Shown: positions 17,255 to 25,654, counted from the first letter of the stretch. The stretch is DNA of 64,000 nt from Pseudochrobactrum kiredjianiae (GCF_030362795.1 NZ_JAUCBM010000007.1:1-64000); one strand, 5' to 3'. Notes: generated by a model not told the origin, from the sequence alone. Translations and numbers: made by a program.

Positions 17255-18996
17255 GCACGATTTTTGAGAAAAGCTTTGCGCGTAGCCTCGATACATTGAT
17301 TACCCGTTTCTCCGATGCGTCGATGAAAGGCGCAACGGTAGAAGCTTGGCTGTTCGACGATCTGCCAAGCCGGCAGGCGGCCGAAGCAAAATTGCAGGCA
17401 CTTGGTATTACAGCCAAACTGCATAGTGCCTATAAGCCGCTGGTGCATTTCTTTCTTGAAGATGTGGATTACAGCAATCTCAAGCAGATTAGCATCGCCT
17501 ATCCGGCACATGAAACTTGCGCAGCTAATCGCTTTTTGCTCGAAACCTACCCGCTGACTAAACTGACCGGTGCTGCGGAAGTCGCGTTCAAGTCATCGGG
17601 AAAACAAGATTTCACCTATCAGGTAACACTGACAGACAATAACGGCACTGTCACACAGCACGAGGTTTTCGCACCAAACCGCACCCATGAGGATGCGATT
17701 GGTGAAACGCTGTTGTCCCCGACCGGCTGGCTGAAAGTCACCCATCAGGACAAAACCACATCCGAACGCTTTGAAACAGATTTTGAGCAACTGTTCCATG
17801 CCGGCATTGCCGCTGTGGCCAATCATGCATGGGGTGATACAGAGCCTTATTTTGAAGCGCTGAATATTGCTGTATCCCTTCCCGTCAAAGACCAGAAGCT
17901 AACTCACGCAGAAGAAGTGCTCAGCCTGACAGAAGCTCTGCATGAAGATTTCTATTTCTCACTGCTGGAAGTGTTTCAAAAGAAATCCGGTCGTCCGCTT
18001 GGCGACCGTGGCTTGCAACCGGGACAGATCGTACCGGAAATCACCTATGCCGATGCAGCGCCTTCAATCCGCATCACCAGCCGTGCTTTGTCCACACAGG
18101 ATAGCACCGGTGAAAACCAACTGCTTGCCACAGCACAGGCACCGCTATTTGCAGCGCAGATTGCACAGGAACTGGAACTTATCGGCGGTGAAGCATTCAA
18201 CGCCCAATCCCGTTCCGGTCGCAGCGTTCTTGGCCGCTTTATCAAAGGCACAGATGAGCCGATGATTATCAGCGGTGGCCAGCATGCCAATGAAACCACC
18301 GGCGTGGTCGGTGCTTTGCGTGCAGCCCACGAGCTGAAATCCCGTAAAGGTGCGCATTTCACCATTTCCCCGCAGGAGAATCCTGACGGTTATGAGCTGC
18401 ATCGTCGTCTCTGCGCTGACAATCCGTATCATATGCACCATGCAGCGCGTTACACCGCTATGGGTGATGATCTCGAATATCGTAGCGGCGAGAAACTTTG
18501 GGAAAAAGCTATTCGTACACAGGCTGAAGCGCTGACCGGCGCCAAACTGCATGTGAATCTGCACGGCTATCCGTCCCATGAATGGACACGCCCGCTCTCC
18601 GGCTATGTGCCGCGCGGCTTTGGCATGTGGACATTGCCGAAAGGCTTCTTCCTCATAGTTCGCCACCATACCGACTGGGCGCAGCAATCCGAAGAACTAG
18701 TTGACCATGTCACTCGTCATCTCTCGGCCATTGATGGTCTGGTGGATTACAACAATGCGCAGATCGCTTTGTTTGAAAAACATGCAGGCGAAACCGGCTT
18801 CCGCATCATCAACGGCTTCCCTTGTCTGATCGGCGTTGATGACCGCCATACCGTGCCGCTGACATTGATTACCGAATATCCGGATGAGACAATTTACGGC
18901 GATGATTTTATCCGCGGACATACCGCGCAGATGGAAACAGTGCTCTCGGCCTATGAGGCACTGCAAAAATTATCCGTAAAATGGCACATTGCCTGA
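17251..18996 (+). CDS. M14-family zinc carboxypeptidase-like protein
   Basis: This is a 581-residue protein with an M14 metallocarboxypeptidase domain in its C-terminal half (about 325-575). Zinc-binding residues are visible in GGQHANETTG (HxxE) and in VNLHGYPSHEW (third His), with a candidate catalytic Glu in TEYPDE. The N-terminal 320 residues form a separate region without a motif I recognise. No signal peptide is seen, so the enzyme is probably cytoplasmic and acts on imported peptides. Its start overlaps the permease stop, and a strong terminator follows, making it the last gene of the importer operon. The specificity is unknown; M14 relatives include carboxypeptidases and gamma-D-Glu-acting amidases. 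Confidence 0.85.
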   Translation: MSTIFEKSFARSLDTLITRFSDASMKGATVEAWLFDDLPSRQAAEAKLQALGITAKLHSAYKPLVHFFLEDVDYSNLKQISIAYPAHETCAANRFLLETYPLTKLTGAAEVAFKSSGKQDFTYQVTLTDNNGTVTQHEVFAPNRTHEDAIGETLLSPTGWLKVTHQDKTTSERFETDFEQLFHAGIAAVANHAWGDTEPYFEALNIAVSLPVKDQKLTHAEEVLSLTEALHEDFYFSLLEVFQKKSGRPLGDRGLQPGQIVPEITYADAAPSIRITSRALSTQDSTGENQLLATAQAPLFAAQIAQELELIGGEAFNAQSRSGRSVLGRFIKGTDEPMIISGGQHANETTGVVGALRAAHELKSRKGAHFTISPQENPDGYELHRRLCADNPYHMHHAARYTAMGDDLEYRSGEKLWEKAIRTQAEALTGAKLHVNLHGYPSHEWTRPLSGYVPRGFGMWTLPKGFFLIVRHHTDWAQQSEELVDHVTRHLSAIDGLVDYNNAQIALFEKHAGETGFRIINGFPCLIGVDDRHTVPLTLITEYPDETIYGDDFIRGHTAQMETVLSAYEALQKLSVKWHIA

Positions 18997-18998
18997 AT

Positions 18999-19038
18999 AA
19001 AAATCCCGCCCTTTGAACAAAAGCGGCGGGATTTTTTT
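18999..19038 (+). terminator. Rho-independent terminator of the peptide importer operon
   Basis: A 12-bp stem AAAAATCCCGCC/GGCGGGATTTTT with a 14-base loop is followed by TTATC, starting 2 bases after the M14 peptidase stop. Confidence 0.9.
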
Positions 19039-19415
19039 ATCGGAGAGCCTATACCCAAAAGCGACAGGTTGCGGCGAAAATGGTGATTTCGAGAACCGGA
19101 GCGGAGCGTACCTTGTGGTACGTGAGCACTGGAAGCGCAGATATCGCCATTTGCAGACCAACATGGCGTTTTTAGAGCGGGTGTTTAGACCAACAGGTAA
19201 AAATGTCTCATCCCAAGCTGCTTTACATAAGTTTGCTGACAAAATAGGCTTTCCCTGCATCTGATATTTCAGCATAGGCTTTGAGTTCACTATCAGAATT
19301 AATCCATAGAAGTATATTACAATCCGGCCTTTTGCTTTCCTTATCAGGCGCACATCAATAATCGCATTTCCGGCCATCAACGGCACGGGAACAGCGTGTG
19401 TAAAGAGGAGAGACC
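19039..19415. other. Gap before formamidase gene, with one dispersed palindrome
   Basis: About 377 bases without a gene. The left part holds a copy of the dispersed palindrome (19070-19158). The right part must contain the fmdA promoter; no clear -35/-10 pair or regulator site could be assigned. Confidence 0.5.
19070..19158. repeat. Dispersed palindromic element, copy 1
   Basis: It shares the core GAGAACCGGAGCGGAG...GTAC...GTAC...GAGCACxGGAAG with the element inside the FMN riboswitch (25428-25525). The apical stem here is GTACC-TTGT-GGTAC, whereas the other copy has GTACT-TTT-AGTAC, so the stem is kept by compensating changes. The outer arm (AAATGGTG / CGCCATTTGCAG) is partly degenerate. 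Confidence 0.8.
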
Positions 19416-20651
19416 ATGCCTGAAACCCTGATTTCCGTTGATCTTTCACAGTCAGCATATGACAATGAGAACCTGCATAATCGCTGGCATCCGGATATTC
19501 CGATCAATGTCTGGGTCGAGCCCGGTGATGACTTTCTTGTCGAAACTGTCGACTGGACCGGTGGTGCTATCAAGAACAATGATTCCGCTGAAGATATCCG
19601 CGATGTTGATCTGACAACTGTGCATTTTCTCTCCGGCCCGATCGGCGTTAAGGGCGCCAAGCCCGGTGATCTTCTCGTGGTGGATATTCTTGATGCGGGC
19701 ACGCTCAAAGGTCATGAATGGGGCTTTAACGGCTTTTTCTCCAAGACCAATGGCGGCGGCTTCCTCACCGATCATTTCCCGAGCGCCCAGAAATCCATCT
19801 GGCATTATGAGGGCATGTTCACCCGCTCCCGCCATATTCCGGGCGTCAGCTTTGCCGGTATGATCCATCCGGGTCTGATCGGGACGCTACCGGATCGCAA
19901 AATGCTGGAAATGTGGAACACCCGTGAACTTGGCCTGATTGCAACAGAACCAAACCGTGTGCCGCCACTGGCCAATCCGCCGCATGCCCGCACTGCACAT
20001 CTTGGTTCGATCAAAAAGGGTGAGACCTTCGACAAGATCGCAGCGGACGGCGCGCGCACGGTTCCGCCACGCGAACATGGCGGCAACTGCGATATTAAAG
20101 ACCTGTCCCGTGGTTCAAAAATCTATTTCCCTGTTTATGTGGACGGTGCCGGTCTCTCGATGGGTGACCTTCATTTCAGTCAGGGCGACGGCGAAATCAC
20201 CTTCTGCGGTGCAATTGAAATGGCTGGCGGCTGGCTGCATATCAAAGTTGATATCATCAAAGACGGTATGGCCAAATACGGCATCCGCAATCCGGTCTTT
20301 AAACCATCGCCAATGGTGCCGAATTATAAAGACTATCTGATCTTCCAGGGTATTTCTGTCGATGAACAGGGTCACCAGCATTATCTGGATGCCAATGTCG
20401 CTTATCGTCAGGCTTGTCTCAATGCCATCGAATATATGAAGAAATTCGGCTATTCCGGTGCGCAGGCCTATTCGATTTTAGGGTCTGCTCCGGTACAGGG
20501 ACACTTCTCTGGCGTGGTGGATATTCCGAACTCCTGTGCAACTCTGTGGCTGCCAACCGAAATCTTCGATTTCGATATCAGCCCGTCGGCAGCAGGGCCG
20601 CAGAAATTCCTCGACGGCTCCATTGATATGCCGATTGCTTATGATCTTTGA
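19416..20651 (+). CDS. fmdA: Formamidase (acetamidase/formamidase family)
   Basis: This 411-residue enzyme of the FmdA_AmdA family hydrolyses formamide to formate and ammonia. Family features are WHPDIPINVWVEPGDDF, the DLTTVHFLSGPIGVKGAKPG stretch, GGNCDIKDLSRGSKIYFPV and the C-terminal PNSCATLWLPTEIFDFD. The length matches characterised formamidases of about 410 residues, and the start has GAGGAGAG directly upstream. It is followed 8 bases later by an FmdB-type zinc-ribbon gene, the usual pairing. The ammonia would serve as nitrogen source; formate could feed the fds formate dehydrogenase encoded about 35 kb away in this window. Confidence 0.93.
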   Translation: MPETLISVDLSQSAYDNENLHNRWHPDIPINVWVEPGDDFLVETVDWTGGAIKNNDSAEDIRDVDLTTVHFLSGPIGVKGAKPGDLLVVDILDAGTLKGHEWGFNGFFSKTNGGGFLTDHFPSAQKSIWHYEGMFTRSRHIPGVSFAGMIHPGLIGTLPDRKMLEMWNTRELGLIATEPNRVPPLANPPHARTAHLGSIKKGETFDKIAADGARTVPPREHGGNCDIKDLSRGSKIYFPVYVDGAGLSMGDLHFSQGDGEITFCGAIEMAGGWLHIKVDIIKDGMAKYGIRNPVFKPSPMVPNYKDYLIFQGISVDEQGHQHYLDANVAYRQACLNAIEYMKKFGYSGAQAYSILGSAPVQGHFSGVVDIPNSCATLWLPTEIFDFDISPSAAGPQKFLDGSIDMPIAYDL

Positions 20652-20659
20652 GGTGAAAC

Positions 20660-20995
20660 ATGCCGGTTTATGAATATGCCTGCGAAGAATGCGGGCCATT
20701 CACAGCACTGCGTCCGATGTCGGAATATGATCAGCCATGCGCCTGCCCGGATTGTGAAACGTCCGCCAAGCGTGTGATGCTGACAGCGCCACATCTTGCA
20801 TCCATGAATGCAAACAAACGCAATGCGATGACAATCAATGAACGCAGCTCTCATGAGCCGATCAGTTCAAAATCATTAGGACACGGGCCGAATTGTGGCT
20901 GCTGTGGATCAAAGGCGAAAAAATCCAAGGCAAAAGTCTCAGCAAACGGCGCAAAGAGCTTTCCTTCCGCCCGCCCGTGGATGATTAGTCACTAA
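20660..20995 (+). CDS. fmdB: FmdB-family zinc-ribbon protein
   Basis: This small 111-residue protein begins with the FmdB zinc ribbon (MPVYEYACEECG, then CACPDCETSAKR), four Cys in two CxxC pairs. The C-terminus is basic and ends in a further Cys cluster (NCGCCGSKAKKSKAKV). FmdB is proposed to regulate or assist formamidase expression, but its biochemical role is not settled. It is co-transcribed with fmdA, with GAGG before the ATG and a terminator after the stop. Confidence 0.9.
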   Translation: MPVYEYACEECGPFTALRPMSEYDQPCACPDCETSAKRVMLTAPHLASMNANKRNAMTINERSSHEPISSKSLGHGPNCGCCGSKAKKSKAKVSANGAKSFPSARPWMISH

Positions 20996-21012
20996 ATTTG
21001 CGAATAAAAAAG

Positions 21013-21044
21013 GAGCGGTCTTTCAATTGAAAGGCCGCTCTTCC
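21013..21044. terminator. Bidirectional terminator between fmdB and lrp-type gene
   Basis: A 14-bp self-complementary stem (GAGCGGTCTTTCAA with TTGAAAGGCCGCTC, one G-U pair) lies between two convergent genes, about 17 bases after the fmdB stop and 29 after the Lrp stop. Short T-runs lie on both sides. Confidence 0.75.
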
Positions 21045-21072
21045 CCGCCTTTTTACGCTCCCGCCAATGCTT

Positions 21073-21516
21073 TTATAAACTAGCACCGCGATTAAATTTG
21101 GTTTCCATCACAATATTCGATGTGGTGCGGACAATGCCCATCAGCTCATTGATCTTGTTGATCTCGGCATTGAGCTTTTCCAGCGTATCCGTACAGATAT
21201 GAATAATCAGATCCCAGTCACCGGAAATAGAATGGACGGCCTGCACTGCGGTCAGGGTTTTCAGCTGTTTGATTACGTCCGGAAAATTCTTATTATTCAG
21301 TGCTGCAAAAGTGAAACACTGAATTGGTGAGCGGTTGACATTTGCCCCCAAACGCACCGCATATCCGTCAATAATCCCGTTGGTTTCCAGCCGCTGAATA
21401 CGCTCCTGCAAGGCCGTGCGGGACACGCCAAGCTGACGCGCCAGCGACGCCACAGATTCACGGGCGTTTTTCTGCATCAACGCCAGTAACTGTTTATCCT
21501 TATCGGTCATTTGCAT
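21073..21516 (-). CDS. Lrp/AsnC-family transcriptional regulator
   Basis: This is a 147-residue regulator with an N-terminal helix-turn-helix (about 8-55: LLALMQKNARESVASLARQL, SRTALQERIQRLETNGIIDG) and a C-terminal RAM/AsnC ligand domain (VQAVHSISGDWDLIIHI). The length is standard. It sits 30 bases downstream of a PuuB-like oxidase on the same strand, with an amino-acid ABC binding protein and permease further upstream, so it likely senses an amino acid or amine handled by those genes. Confidence 0.92.
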   Translation of the reverse strand: MQMTDKDKQLLALMQKNARESVASLARQLGVSRTALQERIQRLETNGIIDGYAVRLGANVNRSPIQCFTFAALNNKNFPDVIKQLKTLTAVQAVHSISGDWDLIIHICTDTLEKLNAEINKINELMGIVRTTSNIVMETKFNRGASL

Positions 21517-21546
21517 GGCTATAATCCCGTATCATAAATGCTCATC

Positions 21547-22863
21547 TCAACGATGCGCGCCTTTATAACGGCCTTCCTGAAAGTAATCCATCAGTCGCAG
21601 ATAAGAGTAGACAGTTTCAGCCGCAATCGGGCCCAAAATCCCGCCATTCCATGTCAGACCATAAGGCTCAAACAAGCGAATACGATCACTGTCTCCGCTA
21701 ATCGCTTCTGCCACCACACGACCACCAATCGCAGTGGTATTCATGCCATGCCCGCCGAAGGAGCTGCATGTCCAGAGGCCATCTTCAACTTTAGCAATAT
21801 GCGGCATCTTATGGCGGGAATATCCCATCAGGCCTGACCATGCCTTTTCGATTTTCACATCTTTCAGACCAGCAAAAACATCGCACATATCTTTGCGCAA
21901 CGTCGCTGCCAAACGTGTCTCATCCTGCTCGTTCTTAGTCGTAATCCGCCCGCCCCAAAGGATGCGATCCCCTTCAACAACACGGTAATAATCGGATGAG
22001 CGGCGATCATCGCCAACCGCATCTGTTGTGCGGATGAAGTCCTGCAACCGCGACCCAAGTTTTTCAGTCAGCACGACATAGGTAGCAATCGGCAAAAATG
22101 CACGGCGCAACTTACCAAATTGCGCCCCGCCATAGCCACCACAGCAAAGCACCACATCATCACATTTGACCGAGCCGCGTGCGGTTTTCACCGTGTAGCG
22201 CCCTGTTGCACCAGCCTGCATATTGCGGGTGAAAGACTGCATCGCGCTATTTTCAAAAATCCGGCCACCCTTAGCGCGGATCAGATCAGCAAGACCCAGC
22301 GCATAATTCAGCGGATGAAAATGAAAGCCGGTGCTATCCCGCAGTGCCTGTTTATAGATCGGCGTGTTCAGTTTCTGACGGATCGCTACCGTGTCCAGAT
22401 ATTCATATTCATAATTAAAGTGCTGAGCCATACGGTCACGATAGCGCTGCATCTGCTCTGCTGCCTCGTAACGCACAACACTCAGCTTGCCTTTGACAAT
22501 ATTGCAATCCGGCAGATTGTTCTGCTCAATATTCTCACGAACAATGTCCACACCTTCAACCGACATGGCGAACAGCTGTTTGGCATCTGCAAAACCGCTG
22601 CGTTTTTCAATCGCGCCAAGACCTTCAGACCAACCATTCAGACAAAAGCCGCCATTGCGCCCCGATGCGCCCCAGCTCACTTTGTTTTCTTCAATCACGA
22701 TCACGGATTTATTGCGCTTCAGCAATTCCCATGCGGTTGTCAGACCGGCAAGTCCGCCACCGATAATACAAACATCGGCTTGCGTGTCACTTTGCAGGCT
22801 TTCATAGGCAGAGGAGGAAGCGACCCGTGTGGCGCTGTAATAGGTAGCCGGATATGAACTCAT
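21547..22863 (-). CDS. FAD-dependent oxidoreductase, gamma-glutamylputrescine oxidase-like
   Basis: This is a 438-residue protein of the DAO family. The N-terminal dinucleotide-binding motif is ADVCIIGGGLAGLTTAWEL (about 29-47), followed by the SWGASGRNGGFCLNGW stretch typical of PuuB-like amine oxidases. The C-terminal FAD loop is SSFGGHGMNTTAIGG. Such enzymes oxidise gamma-glutamylputrescine or related secondary amines and release H2O2. It lies between an Lrp regulator and an amino-acid ABC pair on the same strand, consistent with catabolism of an imported amine or amino acid. The precise substrate cannot be read from sequence. Confidence 0.88.
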   Translation of the reverse strand: MSSYPATYYSATRVASSSAYESLQSDTQADVCIIGGGLAGLTTAWELLKRNKSVIVIEENKVSWGASGRNGGFCLNGWSEGLGAIEKRSGFADAKQLFAMSVEGVDIVRENIEQNNLPDCNIVKGKLSVVRYEAAEQMQRYRDRMAQHFNYEYEYLDTVAIRQKLNTPIYKQALRDSTGFHFHPLNYALGLADLIRAKGGRIFENSAMQSFTRNMQAGATGRYTVKTARGSVKCDDVVLCCGGYGGAQFGKLRRAFLPIATYVVLTEKLGSRLQDFIRTTDAVGDDRRSSDYYRVVEGDRILWGGRITTKNEQDETRLAATLRKDMCDVFAGLKDVKIEKAWSGLMGYSRHKMPHIAKVEDGLWTCSSFGGHGMNTTAIGGRVVAEAISGDSDRIRLFEPYGLTWNGGILGPIAAETVYSYLRLMDYFQEGRYKGAHR

Positions 22864-22970
22864 AATTATACTGCTTCTTACAGAAAATTGTGCGGCACAG
22901 ACGATACGGGGCGCATTTCACTCTGCACATTTCCGTGCATGGAAATCAGTCCGGTGGCACTCTGAATTAA

Positions 22971-23009
22971 TGCCGGTTCCTGCAATCAAAAATGATCCGG
23001 AAACCGGCA
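22971..23009 (-). terminator. Weak terminator-like hairpin after amino-acid binding-protein gene
   Basis: TGCCGGTT-CC pairs with GG-AAACCGGCA (one bulge) around a 18-base loop, about 15 bases downstream of the binding-protein stop on the minus strand. No U-tract follows, so it may be a transcript-stabilising hairpin instead. Confidence 0.35.
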
Positions 23010-23024
23010 GCATAGATGTGGTGG

Positions 23025-23852
23025 TTATTTCAGCTTGGTGTAATCCACGCCGTACCACTTCACTGACAGTTCAGACATTGTGCCGTCTGCTTTCAGCTCT
23101 TCAAAGATTTCTTTGACCTTCGCTGTAAATTCAGGATCACCCTTATCAACGGCAACTGCCAGCGGCTCGAAGAAAGCCGGTTCATCTGTCAGCGCACGGA
23201 TCGGATAACCGCGCTTCACCGCATTTTCGACAGTCGGCATCGCTGAGACAGTAGCATCAAGACGCGTACCGTCACCAAGACGCAGATCATCAAGCGGACC
23301 AACGCTGTCGCCATAGGTTTTAATATCACCAGGCTTCACGTCATATTTGAATTCAGGTACGCCAACCGCGTCGATCTTCAAGGTACCGTTGATGTAATCT
23401 TCAGTGGTTGTACCACCTTCAACACCAATCACTTTACCGTTCAGATCAGCACGTTTCTGAGCCTTGGAATCCTTATGCACGGTGAAAACATAAGGCGTGT
23501 AATAATAAACGGTCGGGAAATCGAGAATACGGGCACGACCTGTTGTCGGAGTCATCGAGCCCACAGAAATATCCCAGCGGCCACTCCAACGACCAGCGGT
23601 GATGATGCCCCATTCCGGTGTTACAAAACGGGCTGTTGCACCAAGACGCTTGGCAACTTCGCTCGCAACATCAATATCAAAGCCAACCAGCTTGTCGTCT
23701 TTCATGTAAGACTGCGGCGGCCAGTTGGCAGCAGTTGCAACCACCAGTTCTTTTTTGCTGGTCACGCGATCCAGTGTTTCACCGGCAAATGCCGGCAGAC
23801 TTACGCTCAGTGCCAGTGCGGCAACAACAGCGGATAAAATTGCATTTTTCAT
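23025..23852 (-). CDS. Amino-acid ABC transporter substrate-binding protein
   Basis: This is a 275-residue periplasmic binding protein of family 3 (HisJ/GlnH type). The signal peptide is about 22 residues (ends LSVSLPAFA). Mature features are VATAANWPPQSYMKDDKLVG, FDIDVASEVAKRLGATARF and IGVEGGTTTEDYINGTL. The start used here is the ATG with GAGGAAG 6 bases upstream; an ATG 33 bases earlier adds an odd preface and lacks such a site. The permease gene lies 111 bases upstream on the same strand. No ATPase gene is adjacent. Confidence 0.9.
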   Translation of the reverse strand: MKNAILSAVVAALALSVSLPAFAGETLDRVTSKKELVVATAANWPPQSYMKDDKLVGFDIDVASEVAKRLGATARFVTPEWGIITAGRWSGRWDISVGSMTPTTGRARILDFPTVYYYTPYVFTVHKDSKAQKRADLNGKVIGVEGGTTTEDYINGTLKIDAVGVPEFKYDVKPGDIKTYGDSVGPLDDLRLGDGTRLDATVSAMPTVENAVKRGYPIRALTDEPAFFEPLAVAVDKGDPEFTAKVKEIFEELKADGTMSELSVKWYGVDYTKLK

Positions 23853-23963
23853 GTGGCTTCCTCCCCAAAGCATGGCAGCATGCAAATGACCTCATTTGAA
23901 TAACCGCACCATGCGAAAAATATTCAGATCGTGGCGGCCAGTATGACTGACCGCCCGTATTCA

Positions 23964-24929
23964 TCAGCGTTCCTGACGCTTCATGCGTTTTTCCAGCACA
24001 GCCTGACAACGTTCAAGAATGATCGACAAAACCCAATAGAGCATCGCAGCCGTAATCAGCATTTCCAGATGGCGGAACTCTTCGCGACCCTGCGTCCGGG
24101 CGAGAAACATCAGCTCCCAAACACCGATTACCGAGACAAGAGATGAGTCTTTCAGCATCGCAATGAACTGGTTTCCGGTCGGCGGAATAATCAGTTTCAT
24201 CGCCTGCGGCATGATCACTTTGCGCATTGTGGTGAAAGGTTGCAGGCCGAGCGCACGGGCGGCTTCCCACTGACCACGCGGAATGGACATGATCCCCCCG
24301 CGGAAAATCTCGGTCATATAAGCGCCGTAGCACAGCGACAGGGCAAGAACACCGGCAGGCACAGCATCAATCACATAGCCAAGCTGTGGCATACCGAGAT
24401 AAATCAGGTAAATCTGGATCAGCAACGGCACACCGCGGAAAAACGATGTGTAAAACGAAGCAATTGCTACCACGAAACCATTTTGGGACAGTTTGGCAAT
24501 CGCACCGATAATCGCCAGCACAAAAGCAATCGCAATGGAAATTGCGGAGATATAAACGGTGGTGAATACGCCTTGCGTGATCAGAAACGGCAATTTCGAC
24601 AAGATGAAGGTGTAAGACAGATCAAAACTGTAGAAGAAATACAGCGCTCCGACGAGTAAGGCCAGCCAGACAACAATCGTCTGCGCCTGCATCGGCAGCT
24701 TACCGACAAGGTTGATAATCAGTGTCAAAACCAGCGAAGTGACGGCTGCCACCGCAATTACTCCGCCCGTAGTTTGCAATAAACCAGCCAGTCCGGTCGC
24801 AGCCGTTTCTGCACTGCCAGCCTGAGCCCAATTATTCCAAACCATAAAGATGAAGGTAACGAGGGCGAATACACCCAAAAACCACGGCTGCTGCGTGATC
24901 TTGTTCTTTTGAACGTTATCGTAATACAT
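23964..24929 (-). CDS. Amino-acid ABC transporter permease (HisM/GlnP type)
   Basis: This 321-residue permease is longer than the usual 220-240 of the family because it has about 100 extra N-terminal residues with two or three additional membrane helices (starting near WFLGVFALVTFIFMVW). The core begins at about residue 110 (LITQGVFTTVYISAISIAIA) and carries the EAA loop GQWEAARALGLQPFTTMRKV. A GGGAGCAG site precedes the ATG. It pairs with the binding protein downstream. The ATP-binding subunit must be encoded elsewhere, or shared. Confidence 0.9.
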   Translation of the reverse strand: MYYDNVQKNKITQQPWFLGVFALVTFIFMVWNNWAQAGSAETAATGLAGLLQTTGGVIAVAAVTSLVLTLIINLVGKLPMQAQTIVVWLALLVGALYFFYSFDLSYTFILSKLPFLITQGVFTTVYISAISIAIAFVLAIIGAIAKLSQNGFVVAIASFYTSFFRGVPLLIQIYLIYLGMPQLGYVIDAVPAGVLALSLCYGAYMTEIFRGGIMSIPRGQWEAARALGLQPFTTMRKVIMPQAMKLIIPPTGNQFIAMLKDSSLVSVIGVWELMFLARTQGREEFRHLEMLITAAMLYWVLSIILERCQAVLEKRMKRQER

Positions 24930-25306
24930 GCTGATCTGCTCCCTGCCTCTATGTCTCTTGCAAAAAAGCGCAGGCTTCTACCCGAACAATTGCCGGAAAT
25001 GACACAAAAAGCAGACACAATCACCCAAATAACAGTCACTATGCGATTCAAAGCAGCGAAATTGACTGTGTAAGCGCTTTATTGTTCCTGCAAAAAGTGA
25101 ATTCGCAGGGGCAATAAAGCTGAAACACTGCTCATCAACCGGCAATTTCACATCATTGATTTTCGGATACGCCTTAAGATTAAACATCGTTTTCAGGACA
25201 CAGCGTTGCCGGATATGCGACTTGATTTATATACAACCGCAACATAAATTCAGCTCATGCCGTGATACTCGGGACTATTCCAAGTATCAGGCATACTAAT
25301 TTTAAT
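24930..25306. other. Gap holding permease promoter and ribN promoter
   Basis: 377 bases between the divergent permease gene and the FMN riboswitch. A candidate ribN promoter is at 25222-25250. An imperfect GATACT...AGTATC hairpin lies at about 25264-25288, just before the riboswitch. Short open frames here show no family features. Confidence 0.5.
25222..25250 (+). promoter_or_regulatory. Candidate promoter of ribN
   Basis: TTGATT and TAAATT are separated by 17 bases, placing a transcript start near 25257, about 50 bases before the first helix of the FMN riboswitch. Confidence 0.4.
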
Positions 25307-25605
25307 CGTTCTCAGGGCGGGGTGTAATTCCCCACCGGCGGTAACAGGCGAAGCCTGAAGCCCGCGAGCGCTTAATTGGGATGAGAAGCAGGCACTGAAC
25401 ATATAGTGCCGACACATATTCTGGTTATAGCGGCTTGCAAATGGTGTTTTTTGAGAACCGGAGCGGAGTGTACTTTTAGTACATGAGCACCGGAAGTAGA
25501 GAAAAACGACATTTGCAAGCCGCTAGAGCCTGAATATCCCAATTAAGGTCAGCAGATTCGGTGTGATTCCGAAGCCGACGGTCATAGTCCGGATGAGAGA
25601 GAGCG
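25307..25605 (+). promoter_or_regulatory. FMN riboswitch (RFN element) with greatly enlarged variable helix
   Basis: All conserved blocks are present in order. P1 is CGTTCTC/GAGAGCG. The 5' core is AGGGCGGGGTG, CCCCACCGGCGG, AGGC-GAA-GCCT and GCCCGCGAGCGC. The 3' core is CAGATTCGGTG, CCGAAGCCGACGGTC, AGTCCGGATGAGAG. Between the two halves a perfect stem (CTTAATTGGGAT/ATCCCAATTAAG) encloses nearly 200 bases, including a 33-base left-side bulge with its own hairpin and a 98-base dispersed palindrome. Normal FMN aptamers have a short helix here. It controls ribN and should bind FMN. Confidence 0.93.
25428..25525. repeat. Dispersed palindromic element inserted in the FMN riboswitch, copy 2
   Basis: A 98-bp imperfect palindrome running from TAGCGGCTTGCAAATGGTG to CGACATTTGCAAGCCGCTA, with the GAGAACCGGAGCGGAG core and an apical GTACT-TTT-AGTAC stem. 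The core also occurs at 19070-19158. Size and symmetry recall the Bru-RS palindromes described in Brucella, but I cannot compare sequences here. Confidence 0.85.
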
Positions 25606-25654
25606 GGGCTGAAATGGCATCATGCACGGTGATTTTTATCGCCGTTATTATGCA

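Noticed and set aside
24978-25187. A 69-codon minus-strand frame upstream of the permease gene
   Set aside because: It has no ribosome site or family features and lies in the promoter gap.
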